This document shows positions 9,709 to 19,246 of a stretch of 60,972 bases of DNA, piece after piece. The stretch is taken from contig NZ_JABKKE010000021.1 of NCBI RefSeq assembly GCF_013166575.1, positions 1 through 60,972 of the forward strand, read 5' to 3'. Source of the DNA: Xylanibacter rodentium (lineage in GTDB: Bacteria; Bacteroidota; Bacteroidia; Bacteroidales; Bacteroidaceae). The translations under genes were made by a program, and so were the position numbers. The notes under the pieces were generated by a model. It searched no databases and was not told where the DNA came from. It saw only the letters and a program-made list of their open reading frames with translations. The stretch's first letter is position 1; each line of letters begins with the position of its first letter.

Positions 9709-12300
9709 ATGACATTAGACAAATTTACCATCAAAGCTCAAGAAGCCGTACAGGAAGCCGTCAACACGGCAAGGACCGGCGGTCAACAGAGCATTGAGCC
9801 TGTACACCTGTTGTACGGTGTAATGAACAAAGGCAAAGACGTGACGAACTTCATCTTCCAGAAGCTCGGCGTAAATACCGCACAAATAGAAAGCCTCATA
9901 AGCCGCGAGATACAGCACCTGCCACGTGTACTTGGTGGCGGACAGCCATATCTGAGCAACGAAAGCAACAGCGTGCTCACCAAAGCTCAGGACATTGCCA
10001 ACAGAAACGGTGATGAGTTCGTATCAGTAGAACCTCTGCTGACGGCACTGTTGACAGTCAATTCCACAGCATCGCGGATAATGAAAGATGCTGGAATGAC
10101 AGAAAAGGACATGCTCGCCGCCATCGACGAACTGCGGCAGGGACGAAAAGTTCAGTCGCAAAGCGCCGACGACAACTATCAGTCGCTGTCGAAATATGCC
10201 AAGAACATGGTGGAACTGGCACGCGCCGGAAAGCTCGACCCTGTGATAGGCCGCGACGACGAGATACGCCGCGTGTTGCAGATTCTGTCGCGCCGCACAA
10301 AGAACAACCCTATACTGATAGGTGAACCGGGAACAGGAAAGACAGCCATCGTAGAGGGACTGGCCGAACGCATCGTTCGTGGCGACGTGCCGGAGAACCT
10401 GAAAGACAAGCAACTGTATTCGCTCGACATGGGTGCACTGGTGGCCGGAGCGAAATATAAAGGCGAATTTGAGGAACGGCTGAAGAGCGTAATCAACGAG
10501 GTGACACAGGCCGAAGGACGCATAATACTGTTCATCGACGAGATTCACACACTTGTAGGTGCCGGCGGCGGAGAGGGCGCCATGGACGCGGCCAACATCC
10601 TCAAACCGGCACTGGCACGCGGAGAACTGCGCTCGATAGGTGCCACGACACTCAACGAATATCAGAAGTATTTCGAGAAAGACAAAGCCCTGGAACGACG
10701 TTTTCAGACGGTGATGGTAGACGAACCCGACGAACTGAGTGCCATCAGCATTCTGCGCGGACTGAAAGAGCGTTACGAAAACCATCACAAGGTGCGTATA
10801 CAGGACGACGCCTGCATAGCAGCCGTGCAGCTGTCGGAACGGTACATAAGCGACCGCTTCCTGCCCGACAAGGCTATCGACCTGATGGACGAGGCTGCGG
10901 CCAAACTGCGGATGGAACGCGACTCTGTGCCTGAAGAGCTTGACGAGATTGAGCGAAAACTCAAACAGCTGGAGATTGAACGAGAGGCCATAAAACGCGA
11001 GAACGACACTGCAAAACTCGCTGCGCTCGACAAGGACATAGCCGAACTGCGCGATCAGGAAAAACAGTATCGCGCAAAATGGGAAGGCGAGCGCGCACTC
11101 GTGAACAAGATTCAGCAGAACAAACAGCGTATGGAGCAACTGCGCTTCGAAGCGGAAAGGGCCGAACGCGAAGGCAACTATGAGCGCGTGGCGGAGATAC
11201 GATACGGAAAACTGAAAGTGCTGGAAGACGACATCAGAAACATACAACAGCAACTGCACAACGCACAGGGAGCTGAGGCCATGGTGAGAGAAGAAGTGAC
11301 AGCCGACGACATCGCAGAAGTGGTAAGCCGGTGGACTGGCATACCCGTAACGCGTATGATGCAGAGCGAACGCGAAAAACTGTTGCATCTGGAAGAAGAA
11401 CTGCACCGCCGTGTCATCGGGCAGGACGAAGCAATACGGGCGGTGAGCGATGCTGTACGCCGGAGCCGCTCAGGTCTGCAAGATCCGAAACGCCCGATAG
11501 CATCATTCATTTTCCTCGGCACCACAGGAGTAGGAAAGACTGAACTGGCAAAGGCATTGGCAGAATATCTGTTCAACGACGAGACCATGATGACGCGCAT
11601 CGACATGAGTGAGTATCAGGAGAAGTTCAGCGTGAGCCGTCTCATAGGAGCGCCTCCGGGATATGTAGGCTATGACGAGGGCGGACAACTGACCGAGGCC
11701 GTACGCCGCAAACCGTATTCTGTGGTGTTGTTTGACGAGATAGAAAAGGCTCATCCCGATGTATTCAACATTCTGCTACAGGTGCTTGACGACGGCCGGC
11801 TGACCGACAACAAGGGACGCACAGTGAACTTCAAGAACACGATAATCATCATGACGTCGAACCTCGGCAGTCAGCTGATACGAGAGGAGATAGAGAAAAA
11901 CGGCGGAACAATGAACACAGAGAAGCAGCTCAATCTGCAAAACGCTCTGTTCAACCTGCTCAAACAGACCATACGTCCGGAATTTCTCAACCGTATCGAC
12001 GAGACCATCATGTTCCTGCCGCTCAACAAGAGCGAAATCGCAGAAGTGGTGCGCCTGCAGATGAATGCCGTCAAGACGATGCTCGCATCGCAGGGATTTA
12101 CCCTCGAAATGACAGAACGGGCCGTCGAAACTCTTGCCGACGCCGGATACGACCCGGAATTCGGTGCCCGGCCTGTAAAGCGGGCCATACAGCACGAGGT
12201 GCTCAACGAACTGTCGAAACGCTTGCTGGCAGGTGATGTTCAAAGCGACAAGCCTGTAATAATAGATGCGGAGAACGGGGAGTTGACGTTCAGGAATTGA
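9709..12300 (+). CDS. clpB: ClpB disaggregase (AAA+ chaperone)
   Basis: An 863-residue Hsp100 ATPase that extracts proteins from aggregates together with DnaK. Order of parts: Clp N-domain (1-150, [17 protein letters not shown]), first AAA+ module with Walker A GEPGTGKT and Walker B LFIDEIHT, a long charged coiled-coil M-domain (about 400-530) that distinguishes ClpB from ClpA, second AAA+ module with GTTGVGKT and [11 protein letters not shown], and a C-terminal small domain. The start at 9709 follows an unusually good Shine-Dalgarno AAGGAG (9697-9702); an in-frame extension to 9667 is rejected. A heat-shock operator (CIRCE) was not seen. TTTG at 9637-9640 with TTATTTG at 9663-9669 is a weak promoter candidate. 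Confidence 0.97.
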   Translation: MTLDKFTIKAQEAVQEAVNTARTGGQQSIEPVHLLYGVMNKGKDVTNFIFQKLGVNTAQIESLISREIQHLPRVLGGGQPYLSNESNSVLTKAQDIANRNGDEFVSVEPLLTALLTVNSTASRIMKDAGMTEKDMLAAIDELRQGRKVQSQSADDNYQSLSKYAKNMVELARAGKLDPVIGRDDEIRRVLQILSRRTKNNPILIGEPGTGKTAIVEGLAERIVRGDVPENLKDKQLYSLDMGALVAGAKYKGEFEERLKSVINEVTQAEGRIILFIDEIHTLVGAGGGEGAMDAANILKPALARGELRSIGATTLNEYQKYFEKDKALERRFQTVMVDEPDELSAISILRGLKERYENHHKVRIQDDACIAAVQLSERYISDRFLPDKAIDLMDEAAAKLRMERDSVPEELDEIERKLKQLEIEREAIKRENDTAKLAALDKDIAELRDQEKQYRAKWEGERALVNKIQQNKQRMEQLRFEAERAEREGNYERVAEIRYGKLKVLEDDIRNIQQQLHNAQGAEAMVREEVTADDIAEVVSRWTGIPVTRMMQSEREKLLHLEEELHRRVIGQDEAIRAVSDAVRRSRSGLQDPKRPIASFIFLGTTGVGKTELAKALAEYLFNDETMMTRIDMSEYQEKFSVSRLIGAPPGYVGYDEGGQLTEAVRRKPYSVVLFDEIEKAHPDVFNILLQVLDDGRLTDNKGRTVNFKNTIIIMTSNLGSQLIREEIEKNGGTMNTEKQLNLQNALFNLLKQTIRPEFLNRIDETIMFLPLNKSEIAEVVRLQMNAVKTMLASQGFTLEMTERAVETLADAGYDPEFGARPVKRAIQHEVLNELSKRLLAGDVQSDKPVIIDAENGELTFRN

Positions 12301-12306
12301 TTCTTT

Positions 12307-12371
12307 GTATAGGAGTTTTTTATAGGAGTTAAAAGAGTTAAAGTGATAACTCCTATAAAAAACTCCTATAC
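12307..12371. terminator. 25-bp perfect inverted repeat between convergent genes
   Basis: The arms 12307-12331 and 12347-12371 are perfectly complementary (GTATAGGAGTTTTTTATAGG... and complement) around a 15-nt loop. It lies between the stops of clpB (plus) and the esterase gene (minus), so it would serve as a bidirectional terminator. Each arm contains an internal direct repeat of TATAGGAGTT. Confidence 0.75.
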
Positions 12372-12377
12372 AGATAA

Positions 12378-13796
12378 TTAATTCCCTTTGACTTTTATAG
12401 CTTCCGCTACAATCTCTGCAATCTTCTTTGCACCCTTTGCCGTCGGATGTATGCCGTCACGCTGCATCTCGTCCGTCTTGATTTTAACAACAGGGCGCAG
12501 GTCTATCACATCGAGCTTGTTCTTCTTTGCAACCTTTGCCACAGCCGGTATCACACCGTTGACAATGGTAGAGTCGATTATCATACCCTTTTCGTTGAGG
12601 TCGCCCTTAGTGTCAGCAGCAATGGGGTTGCAAAGATATATCAAAGGCTTTGACGGCAAGGCCTTCAACTCATCTATCATCTGCTGCATGGAGGCACGGA
12701 AATCCTTGTCATTACCGGTCCAGTTACGGGGCTTGCTGTCGTTGGTGCCAAGTTTTATCACCACAATGTCCGGACAGAAAGCTTTGGCATCGGCCCATGC
12801 CTGCTCTTTCATATACGGACGGTCGCCGCTGTTGAGCATCGTACGGGCACTTACACCGTAGTTTCTGACACAATAGTCGCGGCCCAACATGCGCTGTAAC
12901 TGTGCTGGGTAGCCATCCGTATCAACCATGTCGATGCCATAACCATCGGTAATGCTGTTGCCGATGCAGGCTACGCGATGCGCTCCCGACTTGGGCAATT
13001 TGAGATTTTCGAGCCACGTGGTAAGCTCATCGACCATAAGGTCGTGATATGCAAACGACGTACGGAAACCGAAACCGTGACCGCCCGTAGGATATATGTG
13101 CATGGCAGCCGGTATGCCGGCCTTGCGCAAAGCCATGTAATAAGGCAGGCCGTTGGTCATAGGGGGCACGGCACGGTCGTCACCGGCCATGATGATGATG
13201 GCAGGAGGAGTCTGATGCTTGTGCACCTGCTTGTCGTTGGAAAACTCGTGTACGAGCTTTTCGTCACCACGCTTGTCACCAAGAAAACCCACCACAGAAC
13301 CTTTATGCGTGACACGTTCGTCCATAGAAATGACGGGATAGAAAAGTATCTGGAAGTCAGGACGGGATTCCTGAGGGGCATGCGTGGCCGTGGTCGATGC
13401 GAGATGACCACCGGCCGAAAAACCCATGATACCCACATCATAAGGACTCACATGCCATGCTTCGGCGCTGTCGCGTACCGTGCGTATGGCGTTCTGCGCA
13501 TCACTCATAGGTATGCTGCGGTCTCCCTTGGGCATACGATAGGTGAGAACACAGTAGGCTATGCCCTGCTTGTTGAAATACTCCACCCAATCAGTTCCCT
13601 CGTTCTGCATCGAAAGATGCGAATAGCCGCCACCGGGGCACCCCACTATTGCGCGGCCTGACGGCTGCTCAGGCAGAAATACCTGCATGTTGGCAGCTCC
13701 GTCGGGTGTAAGGTTGACAGTAAACTTACGTGAGGTCTGCGCCTGCATCGCCACACTGAATGCCGCAAAGGCAAAAAGGAATAATGCTTTTTTCAT
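12378..13796 (-). CDS. two-domain carbohydrate esterase (alpha/beta-hydrolase + SGNH/GDSL)
   Basis: A secreted protein of 472 residues with a signal peptide (MKKALFLFAFAAFSVAMQAQ). Residues ~25-265 are an alpha/beta-hydrolase with nucleophile Ser127 in GFSAGG, an oxyanion block CPGGGY and a late His in TGGHGFG. Residues ~272-472 are an SGNH/GDSL hydrolase with Ser281 in GNSITDG, a GTND block and the DGIHPT Asp/His motif near the end. Tandem esterases of this kind are acetyl-xylan or pectin deacetylases in polysaccharide loci. It is last in the SusCD operon direction but separated from SusD by 108 bp with a hairpin, so it may be read only in part from the operon. The start is placed at 13796 to fit the signal peptide. 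Confidence 0.85.
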   Translation of the reverse strand: MKKALFLFAFAAFSVAMQAQTSRKFTVNLTPDGAANMQVFLPEQPSGRAIVGCPGGGYSHLSMQNEGTDWVEYFNKQGIAYCVLTYRMPKGDRSIPMSDAQNAIRTVRDSAEAWHVSPYDVGIMGFSAGGHLASTTATHAPQESRPDFQILFYPVISMDERVTHKGSVVGFLGDKRGDEKLVHEFSNDKQVHKHQTPPAIIIMAGDDRAVPPMTNGLPYYMALRKAGIPAAMHIYPTGGHGFGFRTSFAYHDLMVDELTTWLENLKLPKSGAHRVACIGNSITDGYGIDMVDTDGYPAQLQRMLGRDYCVRNYGVSARTMLNSGDRPYMKEQAWADAKAFCPDIVVIKLGTNDSKPRNWTGNDKDFRASMQQMIDELKALPSKPLIYLCNPIAADTKGDLNEKGMIIDSTIVNGVIPAVAKVAKKNKLDVIDLRPVVKIKTDEMQRDGIHPTAKGAKKIAEIVAEAIKVKGN

Positions 13797-13830
13797 ATTG
13801 ACAATCGGTTTAATCAACAGTTGTTTACAC

Positions 13831-13870
13831 AAAATCAGCCCCATACCATTACGGGTGCGGGGCTGATTTT
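13831..13870 (-). terminator. hairpin between susD (second pair) and esterase
   Basis: AAAATCAGCCCC (13831-13842) pairs perfectly with GGGGCTGATTTT (13859-13870) around a 16-nt loop. It sits downstream of the SusD stop on the minus strand and in the leader of the esterase gene. It could be a terminator, a partial terminator or an attenuator. No esterase promoter was recognised between it and 13796. Confidence 0.6.
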
Positions 13871-13904
13871 CATTGAATATTCTTATCCAAAACAGGACTT
13901 GTAT

Positions 13905-15956
13905 TTAGTTGAACGGCAGATACCAGTTTGACTCTATCTCAAGATTCTTAACAGGATTCTTGAAAGCCAATTTCTTGGCCAGCCAGCGACCACCGAAATT
14001 CGAACCATAAGAGGCCGGACTTCCTACAAACTCACCGCTGCCTTTACCGTTCTTGTTACGTGCCAGACGCATGAGATCGGCAAAACGATTACCCTCGAAT
14101 GCGAACTCCATTGCATACTCATCGCAAAGGATATCCTCAACAGCGTTGATAACGTCTCTTATGTCGTAGTTGCCCAAAGATGCTTTTTCCTTAAGAAGTT
14201 TATTCATCCGGGCATTCAATTCAGCAAGTTTCTCCGCTTTGGTTTCTTCATCAAGCGATTCGTCATTGAGAACATTCTTGATTTCATCATCAATGCGAAT
14301 AGAGTCTGCCACACGGTCAACGGCAGTGAAAGTGATTTCTTCGCCAAAAGATTTCTTAAGAGCGACAATCTGTTTTACCACCTCGTCTGTCATTCTATAA
14401 AGCGACTTGTCACCCGATGTACCATAGTTGTCACTGCAACCGTGACGATGGATACCATAGTTATGATTGGTGCCACTGCCACTGAAAACAGTCGACTGCT
14501 CGCTTCTTCCGTCTTCAGAACAGAACGGAAGCGTAGTAGTCAGCAAATTCCATGTCTCTTCACGAACGTAGCTGTAACCCTTCATGTTGTCGGTTATACC
14601 ATCCTTAAGAATAGCAAAGGCGGCATCGGGATAGCCCATACGGTTGAGAGCCTCGGCAAGATGAAGCCAGATTGTGGTTGGACGATAGAGAAATACATAA
14701 GGCGATTCTTGGACATAAGTACCCAAAATCTCATATTTCACATTATTAAGGGAATAACTTCCAACTCGTGAGCGTGCACGCATATCTCCCATGCCTTTCA
14801 TTACAGACATTTGAGGATTTGTAGGATTATTTGTCTGATAGTAATAATCAGTACTGTCGGCAATAAAATTATAAGCATCAGAAGGTACTATTTGCTTTTT
14901 CACAAAAACACTGTCATACTCCTCTGCAGACAATTTATTAAAACTTCCGCCATGTGAATTAAGATAATACGGATTGTATCCGAAAAGTATCGACAACTCT
15001 GACGTATATCCCATCAAACTGGTCGAAGCCATAGGAACATATGTAAGAATACCGGTATCCATTGTTGCATCAAACGGAGAAAGCACAGTGGATAGTGAAC
15101 TAATCCAAGAACTCCAACTACGTGTACCACTGCCAAAAGTTACTCCACCAAAATCTCTTGGAATATTCGCATATAAATGTTCTTTCGGACTAAAACTTGA
15201 TATAGAATTTCTTGAGAATATCTTGTTCTTGAAAAGGAAATCGTAATAATTACAGGCTGCATTGGCATAGTCACCGGCTTCCAGATAAAGATCGCCAAGA
15301 ATCACATCTACAGGAATGCATAAACGAGACAATATTTCATTGCTACCGCCGGGAAGAAGTTTGCCACTATACGGAATTTCCGCGCTCTTGAACCTGATTA
15401 ACTCCGGTGCAAGCGCATTGGTTATACCATAGATGTCAAGTTCCGGAGAATTGTTATTCTGTATCTGCGACAACGATGTCATGGGCTCTGTGAAGAACTT
15501 GACCTTACCATAAGTGCGTGCCAACTGGAGATATGCCCATGCCCGGAACGACAATACTGCAGCATACTCATCAAGGGTGACATTGGTAGCACCATCATAG
15601 AGAGCGGTGTCACGATGTGCAAGATAGTAATTGCAATTGTTCACCACCTTATAATATACATAGGCACTGTCGTACTTATTGGCAGAAGTGGCAGAGAAAT
15701 CTGCCAGCTCCTGCAAGTTCCTGTCAGAATGTATTGTCGTTGTAGCCAAATCGCCACGCAACTCATTCTGAATCACATAAACCTCAGCTGCATGCTGCAT
15801 GGCCTCCATGATACCGGCCACATAAAACAGCGAGTCCGTCTTTTGAGTCAAATCCGGCATCTCCACCTGACGTCCGCCATCCACATCGAGCATATCGCTG
15901 CATGACGAGAAGCCCAACGCCATCATACCGGCAAAAAACAATATAATCTTTTTCAT
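13905..15956 (-). CDS. SusD/RagB-family glycan-binding lipoprotein (second pair)
   Basis: A 683-residue outer-membrane lipoprotein that caps a SusC channel and binds glycan at the cell surface. The lipobox FSSC gives lipidated Cys19, followed by acidic SDMLD, a surface-export-type signal. Helical TPR-like scaffold and the SusD C-terminal signature CDEYAMEFAFEGNRFADLMRLAR are present. An acidic, lysine-rich helical insert lies around residues 545-595. It starts 15 nt after the SusC stop and is the last gene of the contiguous uptake operon before the hairpin. The ligand cannot be read from sequence. Confidence 0.92.
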   Translation of the reverse strand: MKKIILFFAGMMALGFSSCSDMLDVDGGRQVEMPDLTQKTDSLFYVAGIMEAMQHAAEVYVIQNELRGDLATTTIHSDRNLQELADFSATSANKYDSAYVYYKVVNNCNYYLAHRDTALYDGATNVTLDEYAAVLSFRAWAYLQLARTYGKVKFFTEPMTSLSQIQNNNSPELDIYGITNALAPELIRFKSAEIPYSGKLLPGGSNEILSRLCIPVDVILGDLYLEAGDYANAACNYYDFLFKNKIFSRNSISSFSPKEHLYANIPRDFGGVTFGSGTRSWSSWISSLSTVLSPFDATMDTGILTYVPMASTSLMGYTSELSILFGYNPYYLNSHGGSFNKLSAEEYDSVFVKKQIVPSDAYNFIADSTDYYYQTNNPTNPQMSVMKGMGDMRARSRVGSYSLNNVKYEILGTYVQESPYVFLYRPTTIWLHLAEALNRMGYPDAAFAILKDGITDNMKGYSYVREETWNLLTTTLPFCSEDGRSEQSTVFSGSGTNHNYGIHRHGCSDNYGTSGDKSLYRMTDEVVKQIVALKKSFGEEITFTAVDRVADSIRIDDEIKNVLNDESLDEETKAEKLAELNARMNKLLKEKASLGNYDIRDVINAVEDILCDEYAMEFAFEGNRFADLMRLARNKNGKGSGEFVGSPASYGSNFGGRWLAKKLAFKNPVKNLEIESNWYLPFN

Positions 15957-15971
15957 ATTTTCTGATTTTAT

Positions 15972-18900
15972 TTAGAGGTTTATCTTTAGTCCGAAAGTAA
16001 AGGCACGTCCCTGTGCAAGATTGCCACAATCAATGCCCTGATACATCACACCATTGTTTATACTGAACTCAGGGTCATTGCCCAGATAGTTTGTCAGTGT
16101 GAAAAGATTTATGGCCTCTGCCCAAACGGTAAGTCCCTGCAACCATGTTGAATTGACGGGAACTCCATATGACAGTTTAAGCGATTTCATACGCAGATAG
16201 CTGCCATCCTCTATCCAGCGGTCGCTGAAACGATTGTTGCCCATGGGGTCATTGAAAGCTACACGCGGCATATCGGTCTGCTGTCCTTCATAGCGCCAAT
16301 GGTTGGTCACGGCCACCTGCTGATTGTAGAAATTGCTGCCAGAGTTGAGAATCATACGCTGATAGTTGAACACGTCATTACCGAGACTATAGTTAAAGTT
16401 CATACTGAGCGTGAAGTTCTTCCAATTGACTGTCGCAAATATATTGCCATAAATGTCAGGATTTGGGTCACCGATGATAAAACGATCGTTATCATCGATT
16501 ATGCCATTACCATCCTTATCAACAAAACGCATATCACCGGCCTTGAAATAATGCTTGGCATTAGTGTTGTCCAGCATATAAAGATATCCGTCATCACCGG
16601 CGGCCTTTGCATCTGCATCCGTAGCAAACACACCGTCAGTCTTATAGCCATAGAACATGGCCACAGGATTTCCTACAGACGTGAGAATATTGTCACGACC
16701 ATATATAGACGATGTATAATCTCCGTCAGGCAGTTTTGTCACTTCATTCTTGTAGTGGCCTACACTTGCACCTAACTCCACATTCCAGTTCTTGGTAACA
16801 ACGGGCTTAACTGTCACCATGGCCTCAAAACCGGTATTTTTCAATTCTCCGCCATTAGTCCAATATCTGTTGATACCGGCAATCGGGCTTTCAAAAGTCT
16901 TGATAGTAAGCAAATCGGTTGTCTTGTGGATATAATAGTCGAAACTCACTCCTACACGATTGTGCAACAAATAGCTTTGGAAGCCAACATTAAACTTATG
17001 TGTCTTCTCACTATGAATCTTGTCATTACCCACATTCACCATCTGCACTCCGGGGAAGCCGTTAAACTTGGTCATGGCATATACTGTTCGTGAAGCATTA
17101 TTTGCAATATCATCGTTACCGCTGATATCGTATCCCGCGTTGATGCGCAAATAATTGATACCCATATTCTTGGGGAACCATTTTTCATTGGTAGCCACCC
17201 ATCCGGCCTGAACACTGGGATATATCTCCCACTTCACACCAAAGACATCGAGTCCGTCACAGTTCTCTCCAAAACGACTGTTGGCCTCACCAAGAAGCGA
17301 AAGAGTAAGGAAATATCGGTTCATGTAATTATAGTCGACATTGCCATACCACTGCATCTGTTTCCATTTGTCATTGTCACCACCGGACGTATTGATGTTG
17401 GAGCTATTGGCATCAATATGCGGGTTCTTGTCGTCCTGACGGCTTGTGTACTGTGTGCTTATGGCATCACTGTCGTACGAGAAATAATTATAGCGGAAAC
17501 CGGCAAAAGCCTTCAACGCATGTGCACCGAATATGTGAGAATAGTCTACACGGGTATCGCTGACGATATTGTTCTCATTTGAAAAGAATGTCGCAAACTG
17601 GTTATATACCGGTTGCAAGTTAGGCATTCTGAATCCGGGAACACCTGTACTGGGACGGGTGTAACGCTGCGAATTACGGTTAAGAACATAGCTGAACATC
17701 TCAGTTATGGCCCAGTCACGTCCTAAAGTCAGCGTTGGGGCTATCATAGCCTGAAAATAGGTATTTTCAGTATAGTTACGGTTCACTCCCTCCGCTTTGT
17801 TCAGTATAGCCACCGGATTGGCCAAAGAATAATCCGAGCCGAGAGCATCAAACAGATCGTCTGCCTCACTGAGCAAATCGGTAAAGCCTCCGCGATGCAC
17901 GCTATACTGATAAGGTGTGACAAGCGGCGACTTGATTAAGGCAAGGAATGTAGGCGAAGTGGGAGTAGCTTTAGAGAAATCCTCTGGTACTCCGTCGTTC
18001 TGCGAGTTGGTTGTAGTACGCGCAATAGACATATTGAATTTTGTCTTAAGATTCTTCAGAATTTCAATATCCGTATTGAAACGCACGTTCATTCTTGTAT
18101 AGTCATTGCCTTTTGCCGTGCTTTCGCCGTCTACATATCCCACAGACAGATTGTACATGCCGACGTTGTCGCCACCCTGCACATTGATGCTGTAGTTTTG
18201 CGTAAGAGCTGTCTGATACACAGCATCCTGCCAGTCAAAGTCGTTATGATACGTATGATAATAATATCCGTTGGGGTCGTCATTGAGGAAATTGAGCGCC
18301 GGAGTGTACTTGTTCAATCCGTCGATGGTTCCCATTATCTCAGTGACATAATTGCGATATTGCGAAGCATTCATCACAGTCTGGAGCCTCGGCACCAGAT
18401 TCAGACCTACAGATATGTTTGCATCAATGCGTGTTGCCATGCTATGTCCACGTTTGGTATCGATAAGTATGACACCATTTGCACCACGAGCACCATAAAG
18501 TGCCGTCGCATTCTTCAGCACGGTAACTTTCTCAACATCAGCCGGCATCACATTGGCCAACATATTGTTGAAATTTCCGCTATGCAACATGTCACGGCTC
18601 AACTGCATATCCATCTCTACACCGTCTACGATTACAAGCGGCTGTGCATTGGCATTGATAGAGTTCATACCGCGCACAAACATTGTATTTCCAAGACCGA
18701 TACCACCCGAACGCTGTATGGCACGGAGATCGCCCGACAGATTGTTCTCTATCTCTGAGTCTATTGTATAATTATGACCGCTATTGGCAACGAAATTGCG
18801 CGATGCCGTAATCGTTGTAGCATCATCATACATCGGGCGGAACTTATCGCTAAGCATATATACTACAAGATTATCTTCCTTGTCGCCTATGGCAACCTGC

Positions 18901-19244
18901 TGCGCAGAAAATTCTTGCGCATATACGTATAATGAGGAAGTGAATGCTGGGACCTTGATTGTAAAGGTTCCGTCATCATCAGACATGGCCGTGTAACGGC
19001 TGTTGCCGAGCGCTTTCACCTGAATACCTCCAAGAGGCTTCTTGGTAACTTCGTCAAGAACAACACCCTTCACCACTTTCAACTGATACTTCTCCTGCTC
19101 TACTTTCGGACGTTTCGGCGCCTTAGCTTCCCCATCGTCTGACCAGTCATCCTGAGCCATGGCAGGCATAGCCACACCGAGCGCGATGAGACAAAGAGCG
19201 TTTCTATTGAACGCCTTTTGAATATTATATATAATGCTCTTCAT
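15972..19244 (-). CDS. SusC/RagA-family TonB-dependent outer-membrane transporter (second pair)
   Basis: A 1090-residue TonB-dependent transporter for oligosaccharide import. Signal peptide to AMAQ (~31), then an acidic and lysine-rich linker (DDWSDDGEAKAPKRPK) where a TonB box is expected, a carboxypeptidase-regulatory-like domain (VVKGVVLDEVTKKPLGG), the plug with MFVRGMNSINANAQPLVIVDG and the family motif YGARGANGVILIDTKRG, then the 22-strand barrel ending in an aromatic-rich C-terminus (GRAFTFGLKINL). It begins 2 nt after the stop of the upstream FAS1 lipoprotein, so the two are translationally coupled. SusD follows. Confidence 0.95.
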   Translation of the reverse strand: MKSIIYNIQKAFNRNALCLIALGVAMPAMAQDDWSDDGEAKAPKRPKVEQEKYQLKVVKGVVLDEVTKKPLGGIQVKALGNSRYTAMSDDDGTFTIKVPAFTSSLYVYAQEFSAQQVAIGDKEDNLVVYMLSDKFRPMYDDATTITASRNFVANSGHNYTIDSEIENNLSGDLRAIQRSGGIGLGNTMFVRGMNSINANAQPLVIVDGVEMDMQLSRDMLHSGNFNNMLANVMPADVEKVTVLKNATALYGARGANGVILIDTKRGHSMATRIDANISVGLNLVPRLQTVMNASQYRNYVTEIMGTIDGLNKYTPALNFLNDDPNGYYYHTYHNDFDWQDAVYQTALTQNYSINVQGGDNVGMYNLSVGYVDGESTAKGNDYTRMNVRFNTDIEILKNLKTKFNMSIARTTTNSQNDGVPEDFSKATPTSPTFLALIKSPLVTPYQYSVHRGGFTDLLSEADDLFDALGSDYSLANPVAILNKAEGVNRNYTENTYFQAMIAPTLTLGRDWAITEMFSYVLNRNSQRYTRPSTGVPGFRMPNLQPVYNQFATFFSNENNIVSDTRVDYSHIFGAHALKAFAGFRYNYFSYDSDAISTQYTSRQDDKNPHIDANSSNINTSGGDNDKWKQMQWYGNVDYNYMNRYFLTLSLLGEANSRFGENCDGLDVFGVKWEIYPSVQAGWVATNEKWFPKNMGINYLRINAGYDISGNDDIANNASRTVYAMTKFNGFPGVQMVNVGNDKIHSEKTHKFNVGFQSYLLHNRVGVSFDYYIHKTTDLLTIKTFESPIAGINRYWTNGGELKNTGFEAMVTVKPVVTKNWNVELGASVGHYKNEVTKLPDGDYTSSIYGRDNILTSVGNPVAMFYGYKTDGVFATDADAKAAGDDGYLYMLDNTNAKHYFKAGDMRFVDKDGNGIIDDNDRFIIGDPNPDIYGNIFATVNWKNFTLSMNFNYSLGNDVFNYQRMILNSGSNFYNQQVAVTNHWRYEGQQTDMPRVAFNDPMGNNRFSDRWIEDGSYLRMKSLKLSYGVPVNSTWLQGLTVWAEAINLFTLTNYLGNDPEFSINNGVMYQGIDCGNLAQGRAFTFGLKINL

Positions 19245-19246
19245 AA

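Noticed and set aside
10024..11406. 460-codon open frame antisense to clpB
   Set aside because: It lies entirely opposite conserved AAA+ sequence and has Phe/His/Cys-rich composition; a shadow of clpB.
12378..13844. Longer esterase start at 13844
   Set aside because: The extra 16 residues lie in the hairpin at 13831-13870 and would place a normal signal peptide inside the protein.
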